In this document: one piece after another, positions 1-7,621 of the stretch | How the letters are laid out: the number at the start of each line of letters is the position of its first letter | Position numbering within the stretch: position 1 is the stretch's first letter | DNA from: SZUA-368 sp028533045 | GTDB lineage: Bacteria; Spirochaetota; Spirochaetia; DSM-2461 | NCBI GenBank assembly: GCA_050031985.1 | Contig: JBNAIG010000025.1 | Coordinates: forward strand, 62,001-126,000 | Reading direction: 5' to 3' | Length of the DNA stretch: 64,000 nt | Notes under the pieces: model-generated | Told to the model about the DNA's origin: nothing | The model's database searches: none | The model's input: the letters and a program-made list of their open reading frames with translations, nothing else | Program-made: the position numbers and the translations under genes

Positions 1-653
1 AGGAGGGGGAAGTCCATGGTTCCCTTTGCCATCTCCAAAGAGAGTTGGATACCTTCTTCCGGTTGAAAGGGCAGGTCAAAGGAGCATTCCACTCCATAAT
101 CCAGGTCTTCCAGGGAGAAGGGGAGCCCTTCCGATCCCAAAGCCGCCCATAGGCCTTCGGAGAGACAAGTCAGTTTTAGCTCTTCCCCTTCTCCGGCCTC
201 AAAGGTGAGCTGAGTCAGCGTGTCCGGAGTATTAATGGTGAGGCGGGGTGAGGTGCCGGAGGTAAAATCTCCCCGGAAGGTCAGATTTCCCGGTGTGAAT
301 CCTTCCGGTAAAAGGAGTTGGCCTCCTTCCCAGGAAATATCTTTTAGATGGGCGTACCGTCCCTCCTGAAGAAGGGGGATGGGACTCATTTCGCCGGGGG
401 AGAGAGAGAAGCGGACCTTCATCTTTTCTATGGTGACGCGGTTCCCTCGGGCTTCGGCTTCCACATTACGGATAATAAGGGCGGAAGGAAGGCGCCATGT
501 GAGGTTTTTTGCCTTAAGAGTAAGGCCGTACTCTTCACTTTGTGTCTGAAGTGCTCTCCAGTGGCGGGGAATGAGGCTGAACTGTACGTAGAGGTACAGA
601 ATGACGATAAGCAGGGGGAAAATTATTATAGGTATAAGGGTTTTTCTTTTCAT
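1..653 (-). CDS. Hypothetical membrane-anchored protein, 3' end outside window
   Basis: An open minus-strand frame starts at ATG 653 and runs off the left edge, giving 217 visible codons. The N-terminus (MKRKTLIPIIIFPLLIVILY) is a basic stretch followed by one hydrophobic segment, so the protein is probably a signal-anchored inner-membrane protein with a periplasmic domain. The rest is beta-rich looking, with repeated short G/P turns, loosely like AsmA/YdbH-type periplasmic proteins, but no motif proves this and the C-terminus is missing. A good sigma-70-like promoter lies immediately upstream (667-695), leaving a leader of only about 7 nt and no Shine-Dalgarno. The plus-strand frames at 26-208 and 348-734 are shadows of this gene. 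Confidence 0.7.
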   Translation of the reverse strand, partial: MKRKTLIPIIIFPLLIVILYLYVQFSLIPRHWRALQTQSEEYGLTLKAKNLTWRLPSALIIRNVEAEARGNRVTIEKMKVRFSLSPGEMSPIPLLQEGRYAHLKDISWEGGQLLLPEGFTPGNLTFRGDFTSGTSPRLTINTPDTLTQLTFEAGEGEELKLTCLSEGLWAALGSEGLPFSLEDLDYGVECSFDLPFQPEEGIQLSLEMAKGTMDFPL

Positions 654-666
654 ATTTATCGGGGCG

Positions 667-695
667 ATTATAAAAGAAATCGACCGATATGGAAA
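667..695 (-). promoter_or_regulatory. Sigma-70-like promoter of the truncated membrane protein gene
   Basis: On the minus strand, TTTCCA (690-695) is followed by a 17-nt spacer and a perfect TATAAT (667-672). The expected transcript start is about 7 nt before the ATG at 653, so the mRNA would be nearly leaderless. Confidence 0.55.
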
Positions 696-755
696 CAGCT
701 TTTTACTGGTAAAATGGGAAAAACAGGGTCATAGTAGTACTAAAGGGGAGGAACC

Positions 756-908
756 GTGCTTTATCCGAAATTAACAAGGAAAAGAAATCTCATTAGAAGG
801 ATTCTGAACGGGATGAATCACTACTCGAGACAATCTCCACTGAAAGCTCTGATAAATGAAATAGAGAGCCTATTTTCCATCCCCGGACTACTGGATATGT
901 TAGTATAA
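756..908 (+). CDS. Possible small basic protein (50 aa)
   Basis: A GTG-started frame of 50 codons follows a near-ideal ribosome binding site (GGGGAGGAACC just before GTG 756) and ends with TAA just upstream of a hairpin at 924-939. The protein begins MLYPKLTRKRNLIRRILNGM and is strongly basic in its first half, ending in a more hydrophobic tail (SLFSIPGLLDMLV). I do not recognise it. The strong ribosome binding site and the hairpin after the stop argue for a real gene; its length and the lack of any known family argue against. It is divergent from the membrane protein at 1-653. Confidence 0.4.
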   Translation: MLYPKLTRKRNLIRRILNGMNHYSRQSPLKALINEIESLFSIPGLLDMLV

Positions 909-923
909 AAAAAACGGTTGAGT

Positions 924-945
924 CCCTTTACAAAAAGGGTTTTGT
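924..945 (+). terminator. Weak stem-loop terminator
   Basis: CCCTTT (924-929) pairs with AAAGGG (934-939) across a 4-nt loop and is followed by TTTTG and a second T-rich stretch. It sits between the small ORF and the next gene. Confidence 0.35.
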
Positions 946-982
946 GGTTTATTTTTTTGTAAATTGATATTTAGGAGAGGTA

Positions 983-1771
983 ATGAAGAAGAAAGAGCTC
1001 GAAGAGATTTATGAAGTAAGAGATATAAGGTTTAAAGAGATATTTACAAGGGTGAATTCTTTTTTTTCTACTGAGAAAAGTTCTTTGGTCAAGCTTTTTA
1101 TCCCCTTTTGTATTCTTACGGTACTTTCTACCTACTTGGGACAGGCTCAGGGAAGAATGGCGAGGGGGATGGGCCTTATTCTTATGATAATCAGCCAGTT
1201 TGTGAGTCTTTTTATTACGGCTTTCTTTCTCCTTTCCCTTGATGACTTGCAGGGGCCATTTGTTTCAAAGGATAAAATATCCAGGACCTTTGCCAAAATA
1301 TGGTCCCAGTTTGTGACTTTATTGGCTATGATGGTAAAAATGTTCCCTTTTATACTGGTAATTGTTGCTGCAGCCGGGGGAATTTCTATGTTAACAGGGA
1401 GTCTTTACTATAATAGCGTAACAACTATTATTTCTGTGATTGCTATAATCGCTATTTTTGTATTTGTCGTACGGTATTTTCTTTCCGCTGCGATTTCTGT
1501 ACTTAGCGAACATGAGGGATTTTCTGCGGTGAATCTAAGCCTTTTAATTGTAGATAAGAACTACGGCCAGATTTTGTTCCTTCTTGGGGCGTTTATGGCG
1601 GTATTCATAGGCTATGGGCTCCTTATCTCCTTAGGAGCATTCAATATGGTTATCATCTATATTCTGCCCATTTTAATAACGCCTATAAGTTTTTATTTTA
1701 TGATGGTTCAGTATTTTCTTGTTAAGGACAGTTTTGCCAAGAAGGCCGAACCTATTGTGGAAGAAGCCTAA
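983..1771 (+). CDS. Multi-pass integral membrane protein, Yip1-like
   Basis: A 262-residue protein with about six hydrophobic segments (roughly residues 39-55, 65-90, 115-140, 145-175, 198-220, 224-245) and a short hydrophilic N-terminus. The start at ATG 983 has a good ribosome binding site (GGAGAGGTA). The arrangement of a soluble N-terminal 35-40 residues followed by a bundle of helices resembles bacterial Yip1/DUF-type membrane proteins of unknown function. That placement is tentative and no catalytic motif is seen. The gene stands alone: a small ORF lies upstream and a bidirectional terminator immediately follows the stop. Confidence 0.75.
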   Translation: MKKKELEEIYEVRDIRFKEIFTRVNSFFSTEKSSLVKLFIPFCILTVLSTYLGQAQGRMARGMGLILMIISQFVSLFITAFFLLSLDDLQGPFVSKDKISRTFAKIWSQFVTLLAMMVKMFPFILVIVAAAGGISMLTGSLYYNSVTTIISVIAIIAIFVFVVRYFLSAAISVLSEHEGFSAVNLSLLIVDKNYGQILFLLGAFMAVFIGYGLLISLGAFNMVIIYILPILITPISFYFMMVQYFLVKDSFAKKAEPIVEEA

Positions 1772-1778
1772 AATAAAA

Positions 1779-1804
1779 GGCCGATCCCGGAGAAAGGATC
1801 GGCC
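1779..1804. terminator. Bidirectional rho-independent terminator
   Basis: GGCCGATCC (1779-1787) and GGATCGGCC (1796-1804) form a perfect 9-bp stem with an 8-nt loop, flanked by A-rich sequence on the left and T-rich on the right. It serves the convergent membrane protein gene (+) and uxaC (-). Confidence 0.85.
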
Positions 1805-1812
1805 CTGTTTAT

Positions 1813-3240
1813 TTATAAGTATTGGTCCGGATCAACCTCTAGATCATTGCCGGTAAAATATCTCTCTGCGTTGTTGTAGGAGATATCTTCCACCACCTTG
1901 CCCAGGAATTCCCTGTCATTGGGATACTCTCCCTCTTCTACCCATTCACCTATGAGCTGGCAGAGTATTCGTCTAAAGTACTCGTGCCGGGCAAAGGAGA
2001 GGTAGCTTCGCGAATCGGTGAGCATACCTATGAAGGTGGAAAGTACGCCCAGGTTGGCCAGGTCGGTCAGCTGCTGTCTCATTCCGTCTTTATGGTCGTT
2101 GAACCACCAGGCCGAACCGAACTGCATCTTGCCGCGCAGCTCCTCCTGGAAGTTCCCGATCATGGTTCCCAGTACGAAGTTGTCCTTGGGATTCAGGGTG
2201 TAGAGAACCGTTTTGGGAAGGTTGTTCCCGTCGTTCATTCGGCTTAAGATTCGGCTTAGGTTTTCCGCCAGCTGATGGTCATTAATCGAATCAAAACCGG
2301 CGTCCTTCCCTACGGTGGCAAACTTCTTTTGGTTGTTATTCCGCATAGTTCCCATATGAAACTGCATGACCCAGTTCTTTTCTTTGTAGGACTGGGCTAA
2401 CTCTACGTATAGAGCGGTTTTGTATTTATCGATTTCCGCTTTAGCGAGGATTTCGCCTTTCAGTCCCCGGGCGAAGATCTGCTCAATCTCAACGGCTTCG
2501 GCCGGTTCATAGGGGACGTAGTCCATACCGTGGTCGGCACTGACACAGCCCCGGGAGGCGAAGAAGTCGATTCTGGCCCGCAAGGCTTTAATGAGGTCCG
2601 CGAAGCTCGCGATTTTGTGGGTTACAGCTTCCAGAGATTTAATCCAGCCGGTAAAGGTCTCCTTGTCGATGGCCAGTCCCACATCGGGCCGGAAGGTGGG
2701 TATCACCTTTACTTCAATCGAATCGTCCTCTTTAATCAGTTTATGATATTCAAGATCGTCTATAGGATCGTCTGTGGTGCCGATGAGGGCCACATTGGAT
2801 TGGCTAATAATTTTGCGAACGGTCAAACCTTCCTGGGTTAGTACCCGATTACACTGGTCCAGGCACTTTCGAATGTTGTTAGCTCCCAAAGGCTCATTAA
2901 AACCAAAGTACTTCTTGAGTTCCATATGAGTCCAGTGGTAAAGGGGGCTCCCAATACAGTTTTGTACCGTTAAAGCATAGGCGGCAAACCGTTTGTCCTT
3001 TGATTCATCGCCGGTCACAAGAGATTCGTCAAAGCCCATGGTACGCATGGCCCGCCACTTGTAGTGGTCAAACTGGAGCCAGGCGTCGCTAATATGCTTA
3101 TAGGCCAGATCTTTGTAAATCTCCTCAGCCGAAAGGTGGGAGTGGTAATCGAAGATAGGCATGAGAGCGGCGTGGTTGTGGTATAAATCCCGGGCCGTAT
3201 CCGTGTTTAGTAAAAAGTCGTCATCATTAAAATTACGCAA
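1813..3240 (-). CDS. uxaC: Glucuronate (uronate) isomerase
   Basis: Converts D-glucuronate to D-fructuronate (and galacturonate to tagaturonate) at the entry of hexuronate breakdown in the cytoplasm. The 475-residue product has the length and hallmark segments of the family: the N-terminal metal-site motif FDYHSHLSAEEI near residue 30, the AWLQFDHYKWRAMR segment, the QFHMGTMRNNN motif in the middle and the SDSRSYLSFARHEYFRR segment near the C-terminus (TDSRSYLSF). The start is a TTG at 3240 with AGGAGA placed about 7 nt upstream; the next in-frame ATG would remove the conserved N-terminus. A strong promoter lies at 3341-3369. No other hexuronate gene is nearby, so it is a lone gene here. Confidence 0.96.
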   Translation of the reverse strand: MRNFNDDDFLLNTDTARDLYHNHAALMPIFDYHSHLSAEEIYKDLAYKHISDAWLQFDHYKWRAMRTMGFDESLVTGDESKDKRFAAYALTVQNCIGSPLYHWTHMELKKYFGFNEPLGANNIRKCLDQCNRVLTQEGLTVRKIISQSNVALIGTTDDPIDDLEYHKLIKEDDSIEVKVIPTFRPDVGLAIDKETFTGWIKSLEAVTHKIASFADLIKALRARIDFFASRGCVSADHGMDYVPYEPAEAVEIEQIFARGLKGEILAKAEIDKYKTALYVELAQSYKEKNWVMQFHMGTMRNNNQKKFATVGKDAGFDSINDHQLAENLSRILSRMNDGNNLPKTVLYTLNPKDNFVLGTMIGNFQEELRGKMQFGSAWWFNDHKDGMRQQLTDLANLGVLSTFIGMLTDSRSYLSFARHEYFRRILCQLIGEWVEEGEYPNDREFLGKVVEDISYNNAERYFTGNDLEVDPDQYL

Positions 3241-3340
3241 AAAAATCTCCTGTGCTCAGGGTAGACATCCCCTTTGAGTCTTTTTAGAATATTTTGTCCT
3301 TAATTAAAGAACTAGCGTCCGTCCAAAGTGAATTTTGCCT

Positions 3341-3369
3341 ATTGTAGGTCAGGAAAATAATTCCTTCAA
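3341..3369 (-). promoter_or_regulatory. Promoter of uxaC
   Basis: On the minus strand TTGAAG (3364-3369) is followed by 17 nt and TACAAT (3341-3346), a strong sigma-70-type match. The transcript would have a leader of about 95 nt before the TTG start of uxaC. The -10 lies inside the small palindrome CCTACAATAGG. Confidence 0.7.
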
Positions 3370-3377
3370 GCCACTCC

Positions 3378-3406
3378 TTGAATATTCCTACTCTATAAGG
3401 TATCAA
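3378..3406 (+). promoter_or_regulatory. Probable promoter of tonB
   Basis: TTGAAT (3378-3383), a 17-nt spacer and TATCAA (3401-3406) lie just upstream of the TTG start at 3431, back to back with the uxaC promoter. Confidence 0.45.
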
Positions 3407-3430
3407 TAGGGCAGGAGTTGATACGCTGAT

Positions 3431-4132
3431 TTGAGTAGATCCCATAGGACTTATCTATTACCTATACTGATCTCTTTATTAATTCATACTTTCCTTTTCT
3501 CTCTGCTGATTTTCTTTAAGCGGGACTCAGGCTGGAAAGGGGAGGAGATGAATAGTTTGACTGTGACTCTTTCTTATGAGCCCCTGGTCCATTCTGAGTC
3601 TAGGGGTGAGGAAGGGGCGATTGCTTCTCATCCTTCTCCTGCCCTCCCCAAAGTGGTTGAGTCAGTTTCTGCAGAGTCTTTTGAAGAGGAATCACCCTAT
3701 GAGTCGAGTTCCGATTCTATCGTTCCCGAAGAGTCTATTGATACGGTGAAAATGGCCGAAGCGGTTTCCCCTGAAGACTCTCAATCCAAACAAAGCACAT
3801 CTTCTTGGGATAACTCAGGGGAGGGGGCTTCTGCTCTGTCTGAAACGGCAGCCTTTCCCGGCGTGTCTTTGGACAATTTGAATTTGTCAAACGCCCGTGT
3901 GCCCCTCCCTTCCTATCCGGTCCAGGCGAAAAAGATGGAGTGGGAGGGAGATGTTACGGTCTCTTTTGTCATTAATGAAAAGGGCCGGGTTGAGTCGTTC
4001 GTGATAGAGGAGAGTTCCGGCTACGAATTGCTTGACCAGGCCGTGGCCGATATGGTGATGAAGGGGTGGCGCTTTCCCCGGCGGGAGGCGCCTTTACAGG
4101 TCTGGAAGACCTTTTCCTTTAAGTTGATTTAG
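3431..4132 (+). CDS. tonB: TonB-family energy transducer
   Basis: Couples inner-membrane proton motive force (through ExbB/ExbD, not in this window) to outer-membrane TonB-dependent receptors. The 233-residue protein has one N-terminal transmembrane anchor (about residues 8-28, LLPILISLLIHTFLFSLLIF), a long Ser/Glu-rich periplasmic linker instead of the usual Pro-rich one, and a C-terminal TonB domain from about residue 155 (PLPSYPVQAKKMEWEG, then VSFVINEKGRVES and a final WKTFSFKLI). The start is a TTG at 3431; the AGGAG upstream is 13 nt away, so the start is less certain than the frame. It is convergent with the cobalamin receptor operon, which it probably serves. Confidence 0.88.
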   Translation: MSRSHRTYLLPILISLLIHTFLFSLLIFFKRDSGWKGEEMNSLTVTLSYEPLVHSESRGEEGAIASHPSPALPKVVESVSAESFEEESPYESSSDSIVPEESIDTVKMAEAVSPEDSQSKQSTSSWDNSGEGASALSETAAFPGVSLDNLNLSNARVPLPSYPVQAKKMEWEGDVTVSFVINEKGRVESFVIEESSGYELLDQAVADMVMKGWRFPRREAPLQVWKTFSFKLI

Positions 4133-4139
4133 TAGGGCC

Positions 4140-5561
4140 TCAATAGCTTAAGTAGACCGATGCTCCCGGGCCGTCTCCTATGGTCAGTTCATCTTCCAGT
4201 TCATAGCTGGAGCTGCTGCCGCTTCCGCTTACACTTAAAATGTCCAATTCGTCATTACTGTAGTCGGAAAGGTAGAGGTAGTTCTCTGCGTAAAGGACAT
4301 GGGGATAGTAGTCGCTGGTGGTGTCGTCCGCTTCGACAATGGGATCGTCCGAGCCGCGGAGGACTTCTTCCGAGCCGGCGCTGTAGCTGTAGGAGAGGAG
4401 GTAGCCCACGCCTGTGAGGTACATTATTTCGTTTGATTCGTCCATGGAATAGCGGAAGCCCACCGGGGAGCCGCCGACCTCCAGGACCTTTTCACCACTG
4501 GGGCTGGAGGGATCGCTCAGGTCCATAATCAGGATAACCCCGTCGTCTGCGTTGGTTCCGGGAATCTCGTCGCCCTCTTCGTATTCCACGCCCATCTCTT
4601 CCAGGGTGGGGATGTACATGCTGCCGGTGTAGTAGAGGGTGTCCCCCCCGTTCCGGCCGGTGCAGATTATGTGGAGTTTGTCTCCCAGGACGAAGAGGGA
4701 TTGGGGGTTGAGGCCGTCCCCGGGGAAGTAGGCGTCCCCTCCCAGGGCTTCGTACTCCTCCTGCAGGTTAATTTCCGAAACAAGGGTAGCCGTTTCGTAG
4801 GCGGAATCCATCTCGAAGATGCTCAGGGTGCCTTCCCGGAAATAGCCCGAGGCCTGAACCTTACCGCCGTCGTATTCGATGATGTCCCCGTTTAAATCGG
4901 TGAGGTAAATGGAGGAGTCGTAGCGTACATTGCCGGCGTAGAGGTAGGAGCCATAGCTTGCCAGGCCGGTTGTCCCTCGCTTTTTGTTATCTCCTAAGGC
5001 GTTAGTAGTTGTAGGGGTTGTTGTTGTTTCTGGATTTCCGTTGTAATCAATGTCGAGTTCTTCGAAGGAAGAAATAAAATCGGATGATTCTGGATCATCC
5101 ATTGCTTCAAGGTCTACTAACACAATCTCATCGTCGGTGTAACCGGATACTCCAATCATGGAATCACTCCCTACTGGACTTATGATCATGGGCCAAAAGC
5201 CAGTTTCATCTGGATTCAGATAAATCCGTCCTTCATAATCCATGGTGCTCCCATCGTACTTCTCCACCGAGTTCTGCCCGGAGCAGATAACATAGAGATT
5301 ATCTTCCCAAAGATATACATCATTGGGATTTGCGGAATTGCTCCCGTCGGTCCCAATCAGCTTGATATCCTGATAAACCGTCCCGTCCGACGGGGCATAG
5401 GCGCTAAAGGTTTCCGCCTCTCCGTTAAGGACAAGCAAGGAGGCGGCATAGTTTTGATTCAGGTAGGAGTCCAGTTCGTCATCCAGGTCTACTTCTTCCG
5501 TACAGGCTGCCAGGAGCGCCAGGAAAGTCAGTAGGGGGCCTATTTTTTTTAGATAATTCAA
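4140..5561 (-). CDS. Surface lipoprotein, beta-propeller-like, possible BtuG-type corrinoid binder
   Basis: Last gene of the riboswitch-controlled receptor operon. I place the start at TTG 5561, because its TTGA overlaps the receptor's stop and a GGAGG lies 8 nt before it. The N-terminus then reads as a lipoprotein signal (MNYLKKIGPLLTFLALLAAC, lipobox LAAC). The mature 450 residues contain repeated blade-like segments of the type NPNDVYLWEDNLYVICSGQNSVEKYD and VGVSGYTDDEIVLVDLE, typical of YncE-like beta-propellers. In Bacteroides the BtuG lipoprotein is a beta-propeller that caps BtuB and binds cobalamin; position next to a BtuB-like receptor under a B12 riboswitch suggests the same role here. 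That is inference, since the sequence alone cannot show ligand binding. Confidence 0.85.
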   Translation of the reverse strand: MNYLKKIGPLLTFLALLAACTEEVDLDDELDSYLNQNYAASLLVLNGEAETFSAYAPSDGTVYQDIKLIGTDGSNSANPNDVYLWEDNLYVICSGQNSVEKYDGSTMDYEGRIYLNPDETGFWPMIISPVGSDSMIGVSGYTDDEIVLVDLEAMDDPESSDFISSFEELDIDYNGNPETTTTPTTTNALGDNKKRGTTGLASYGSYLYAGNVRYDSSIYLTDLNGDIIEYDGGKVQASGYFREGTLSIFEMDSAYETATLVSEINLQEEYEALGGDAYFPGDGLNPQSLFVLGDKLHIICTGRNGGDTLYYTGSMYIPTLEEMGVEYEEGDEIPGTNADDGVILIMDLSDPSSPSGEKVLEVGGSPVGFRYSMDESNEIMYLTGVGYLLSYSYSAGSEEVLRGSDDPIVEADDTTSDYYPHVLYAENYLYLSDYSNDELDILSVSGSGSSSSYELEDELTIGDGPGASVYLSY

Positions 5562-7621
5562 AATCGGTATCCTCCGGTCAGGCTCCACTCCCGGCCGGGG
5601 ATGGGGTAGCCCAGTTTATCGATGTATTCTTCGTCGCCCAGGTTCAAAAGGGAGGCGGAGAGGTAAAAATCCTTGGGCAAGCTGATTTTTACCGCAGCGT
5701 CAAAAAGCAGAACCGGGTCCAGGTATTTGGTATTGGCCGCGTTGGTGTAGCGCTGGCCGATGTAGCGGGTGGAGAGGCTGACGCTGTGGCCGTCCCGGAT
5801 GTAGGCCGCGCTGCCCGATCCGCTGTGTTTGGGGCGGTAGGCGAGCTGATTGCCCTTGTTTATTGAGCCGTCAGTCATGATTTGAGCGCTTAGCCAGCTA
5901 TAGCTTCCGCTCATGTTAATCATGTTTTTTCCCGTTTCATCCAGGGAAATGAGCCACTCAAGGGAGTTTTCCAGGCCCCGGCTCTCCACTTCGGCCACAT
6001 TGGAGGGGCTCCAGGTGCCGTCTGCCGAGGGAAGCCACTGGATGAGGTTCTCCGTATAGCTTTCAAAGTAGATCAGAGACAACTCCAGCCCTTTGGCGGG
6101 GCGGTAGGTAAGACCTGAGTCCCAGTTAAAGCTTTCTTCCGGGAGGAGGTCCGCGTTTCCCGTGGCGTAGGAACCGCTGCTCCAAAAAAGGTCGTCGAAG
6201 CCGGGGCTGTTGTAGGCGGTGCCCAGATTGCCTTTAAAGCTGATTTTGTCGGTGCGGGGCAGGGGGGCGGCCAGAGTGAGGGACCAGGAGGCTTTATTGT
6301 CGCCGCTGCTATCGTAGCCCACGTACTCGCTTTCCCACCAGTCCCAGCGGACCGCCGGGGTGAGGGTTATCTCTTTCCAGGCGGCGGCGACCCTTCCGTA
6401 GACCGAGCCGCCGGTCTGTTCCGCTTCCCCCGGGAGGGAGGTGCCGTTGCTGCTGGACAGGCTGGTCGATTCCAGTTCTTCCCGGTAGAGTTGTGCTCCT
6501 ATGAGGGGGGTCCATTCCCAGCCGTCCCGGGCGAAGAGACGGCTCAGGTCCAGGCGGATGCTGTGGGAGGCGTTTTCGCTCTCCTCGTCGGTGGAGGAGT
6601 CGGGATCTTCGTAACGGGAGTATTGGTTGAGGTAGGCGTACTCCCCGTCGGCATGGAGGCCGGCGTAGCCGGAGTAGCGGTATCGCCCGGAGAGGCCGAA
6701 GCGGGTCTCTTCCAGACGGGCGTCGGGGGTAAGGTACTCCATAAGGCCCGGTGTGCCCCGTTCCCCTTCGTACCAGTTGCTGTTAAGCGAGAGAATGTGG
6801 CGGCCGTCACCGGTGGCGTCCCATTCCAGATTGCCCCCGATGTTGTCCGCCCAGCCGTCGCTGTTGGTGCGGACGCTGTCCCCGGTGGAGGAGCTGTACT
6901 CGTAGTCCCCTTCGGTTTGGCGGTATTCCCCGGAGAGTCCGCCGGTGAGGGTCCCCAAATAGTTAAGGGGGAGATTGACTGAGCCTCCGGCGGTGTAGGT
7001 CTCGTAGGAGCCGACCTTAGCGTAGACTTCTCCCTCTGTGTAGGGAACCTCGTCTTTTTTTGTTATCAGGTTAATGACACCCCCGAAGGCGCCGTCCCCG
7101 TAGACTGCGCTGTTTCCCCCGCGAATGACCTGAATCTCCTCTATTCCGTTGAGGGAGAGGCTGTTCAGGTTGACCGAATCTCCCTGGCCGTTGTTCAGGG
7201 GAACCCCGTCTACCAGGACCAGGATCTGTTCGCCCCCGGCGCCGCGGATAGTGACGCTGCTGTTATCCAGGGTGGTTCCCGTTTTGGTGACGGTGACCCC
7301 GGGGCTCAGGTCCACCGCTTCCGATACGGTACGGGCGCCCTTCCGTTCCCACTCTTCGGCGCTAAGAAGTGTTGTCTGGCCGGGGCTAGTGTCCGCTTCT
7401 TCTCGCTCGGCGGTGATGAGGAGGGTGTCGTTGGCGTTAAGGGGCAGGCAAAAGAGGAGGAGAAGCGGGGCGAGTTTGAACTGTTTTGCCAGCCGATGCG
7501 TGACGGATTGGAGCGGCGCGAAGCGGTCTTGGCGGGATTTATCCCGACAAGACGGAACCCGCGCAAAGCCGGGCCCCGGGCGGAGACCGGGGACACGCCC
7601 AAGTGTGGCTCTAGATATCAT
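5558..7621 (-). CDS. TonB-dependent outer-membrane receptor, BtuB-like
   Basis: Imports a corrinoid (inferred from the cobalamin riboswitch) across the outer membrane. The product is 687 residues from ATG 7621, which overlaps the stop of the preceding lipoprotein gene by ATGA. The plug domain is clear (about 90-190: ARTVSEAVDLSPGVTV, VTIRGAGGEQILVLVDGVPLNN, GGNSAVYGDGAFGGVINLITKK) and is followed by a beta-barrel ending in a terminal aromatic strand (GREWSLTGGYRF). BtuB-sized overall. The first 48 residues are odd: a GC-rich, Arg/Pro-rich stretch precedes what looks like the real signal peptide (KQFKLAPLLLLFCLPLNA), probably from a repeat inserted in frame (see findings). Substrate is inferred, not shown by the receptor sequence. 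Confidence 0.94.
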   Translation of the reverse strand: MISRATLGRVPGLRPGPGFARVPSCRDKSRQDRFAPLQSVTHRLAKQFKLAPLLLLFCLPLNANDTLLITAEREEADTSPGQTTLLSAEEWERKGARTVSEAVDLSPGVTVTKTGTTLDNSSVTIRGAGGEQILVLVDGVPLNNGQGDSVNLNSLSLNGIEEIQVIRGGNSAVYGDGAFGGVINLITKKDEVPYTEGEVYAKVGSYETYTAGGSVNLPLNYLGTLTGGLSGEYRQTEGDYEYSSSTGDSVRTNSDGWADNIGGNLEWDATGDGRHILSLNSNWYEGERGTPGLMEYLTPDARLEETRFGLSGRYRYSGYAGLHADGEYAYLNQYSRYEDPDSSTDEESENASHSIRLDLSRLFARDGWEWTPLIGAQLYREELESTSLSSSNGTSLPGEAEQTGGSVYGRVAAAWKEITLTPAVRWDWWESEYVGYDSSGDNKASWSLTLAAPLPRTDKISFKGNLGTAYNSPGFDDLFWSSGSYATGNADLLPEESFNWDSGLTYRPAKGLELSLIYFESYTENLIQWLPSADGTWSPSNVAEVESRGLENSLEWLISLDETGKNMINMSGSYSWLSAQIMTDGSINKGNQLAYRPKHSGSGSAAYIRDGHSVSLSTRYIGQRYTNAANTKYLDPVLLFDAAVKISLPKDFYLSASLLNLGDEEYIDKLGYPIPGREWSLTGGYRF
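7500..7615 (-). repeat. GC-rich palindromic insertion at the 5' end of the receptor gene
   Basis: About 115 nt of unusually GC-rich sequence with several short palindromes (for example CGGGATAAATCCCG and CCCGGGGC stretches) lies between the ATGA-coupled start and the signal peptide of the receptor. It keeps the frame open and looks unlike the surrounding gene. No second copy was seen in this window, so its status as a dispersed repeat is a hypothesis. Confidence 0.4.

Noticed and set aside
348..734. Plus-strand frame of 128 codons at the left edge
   Set aside because: It is antisense to a better minus-strand gene (1-653) with promoter and signal anchor.
6491..6982. Long frames antisense to the receptor and lipoprotein genes
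   Set aside because: GC-rich third positions of the real genes create them; they have no ribosome binding sites or recognisable products.
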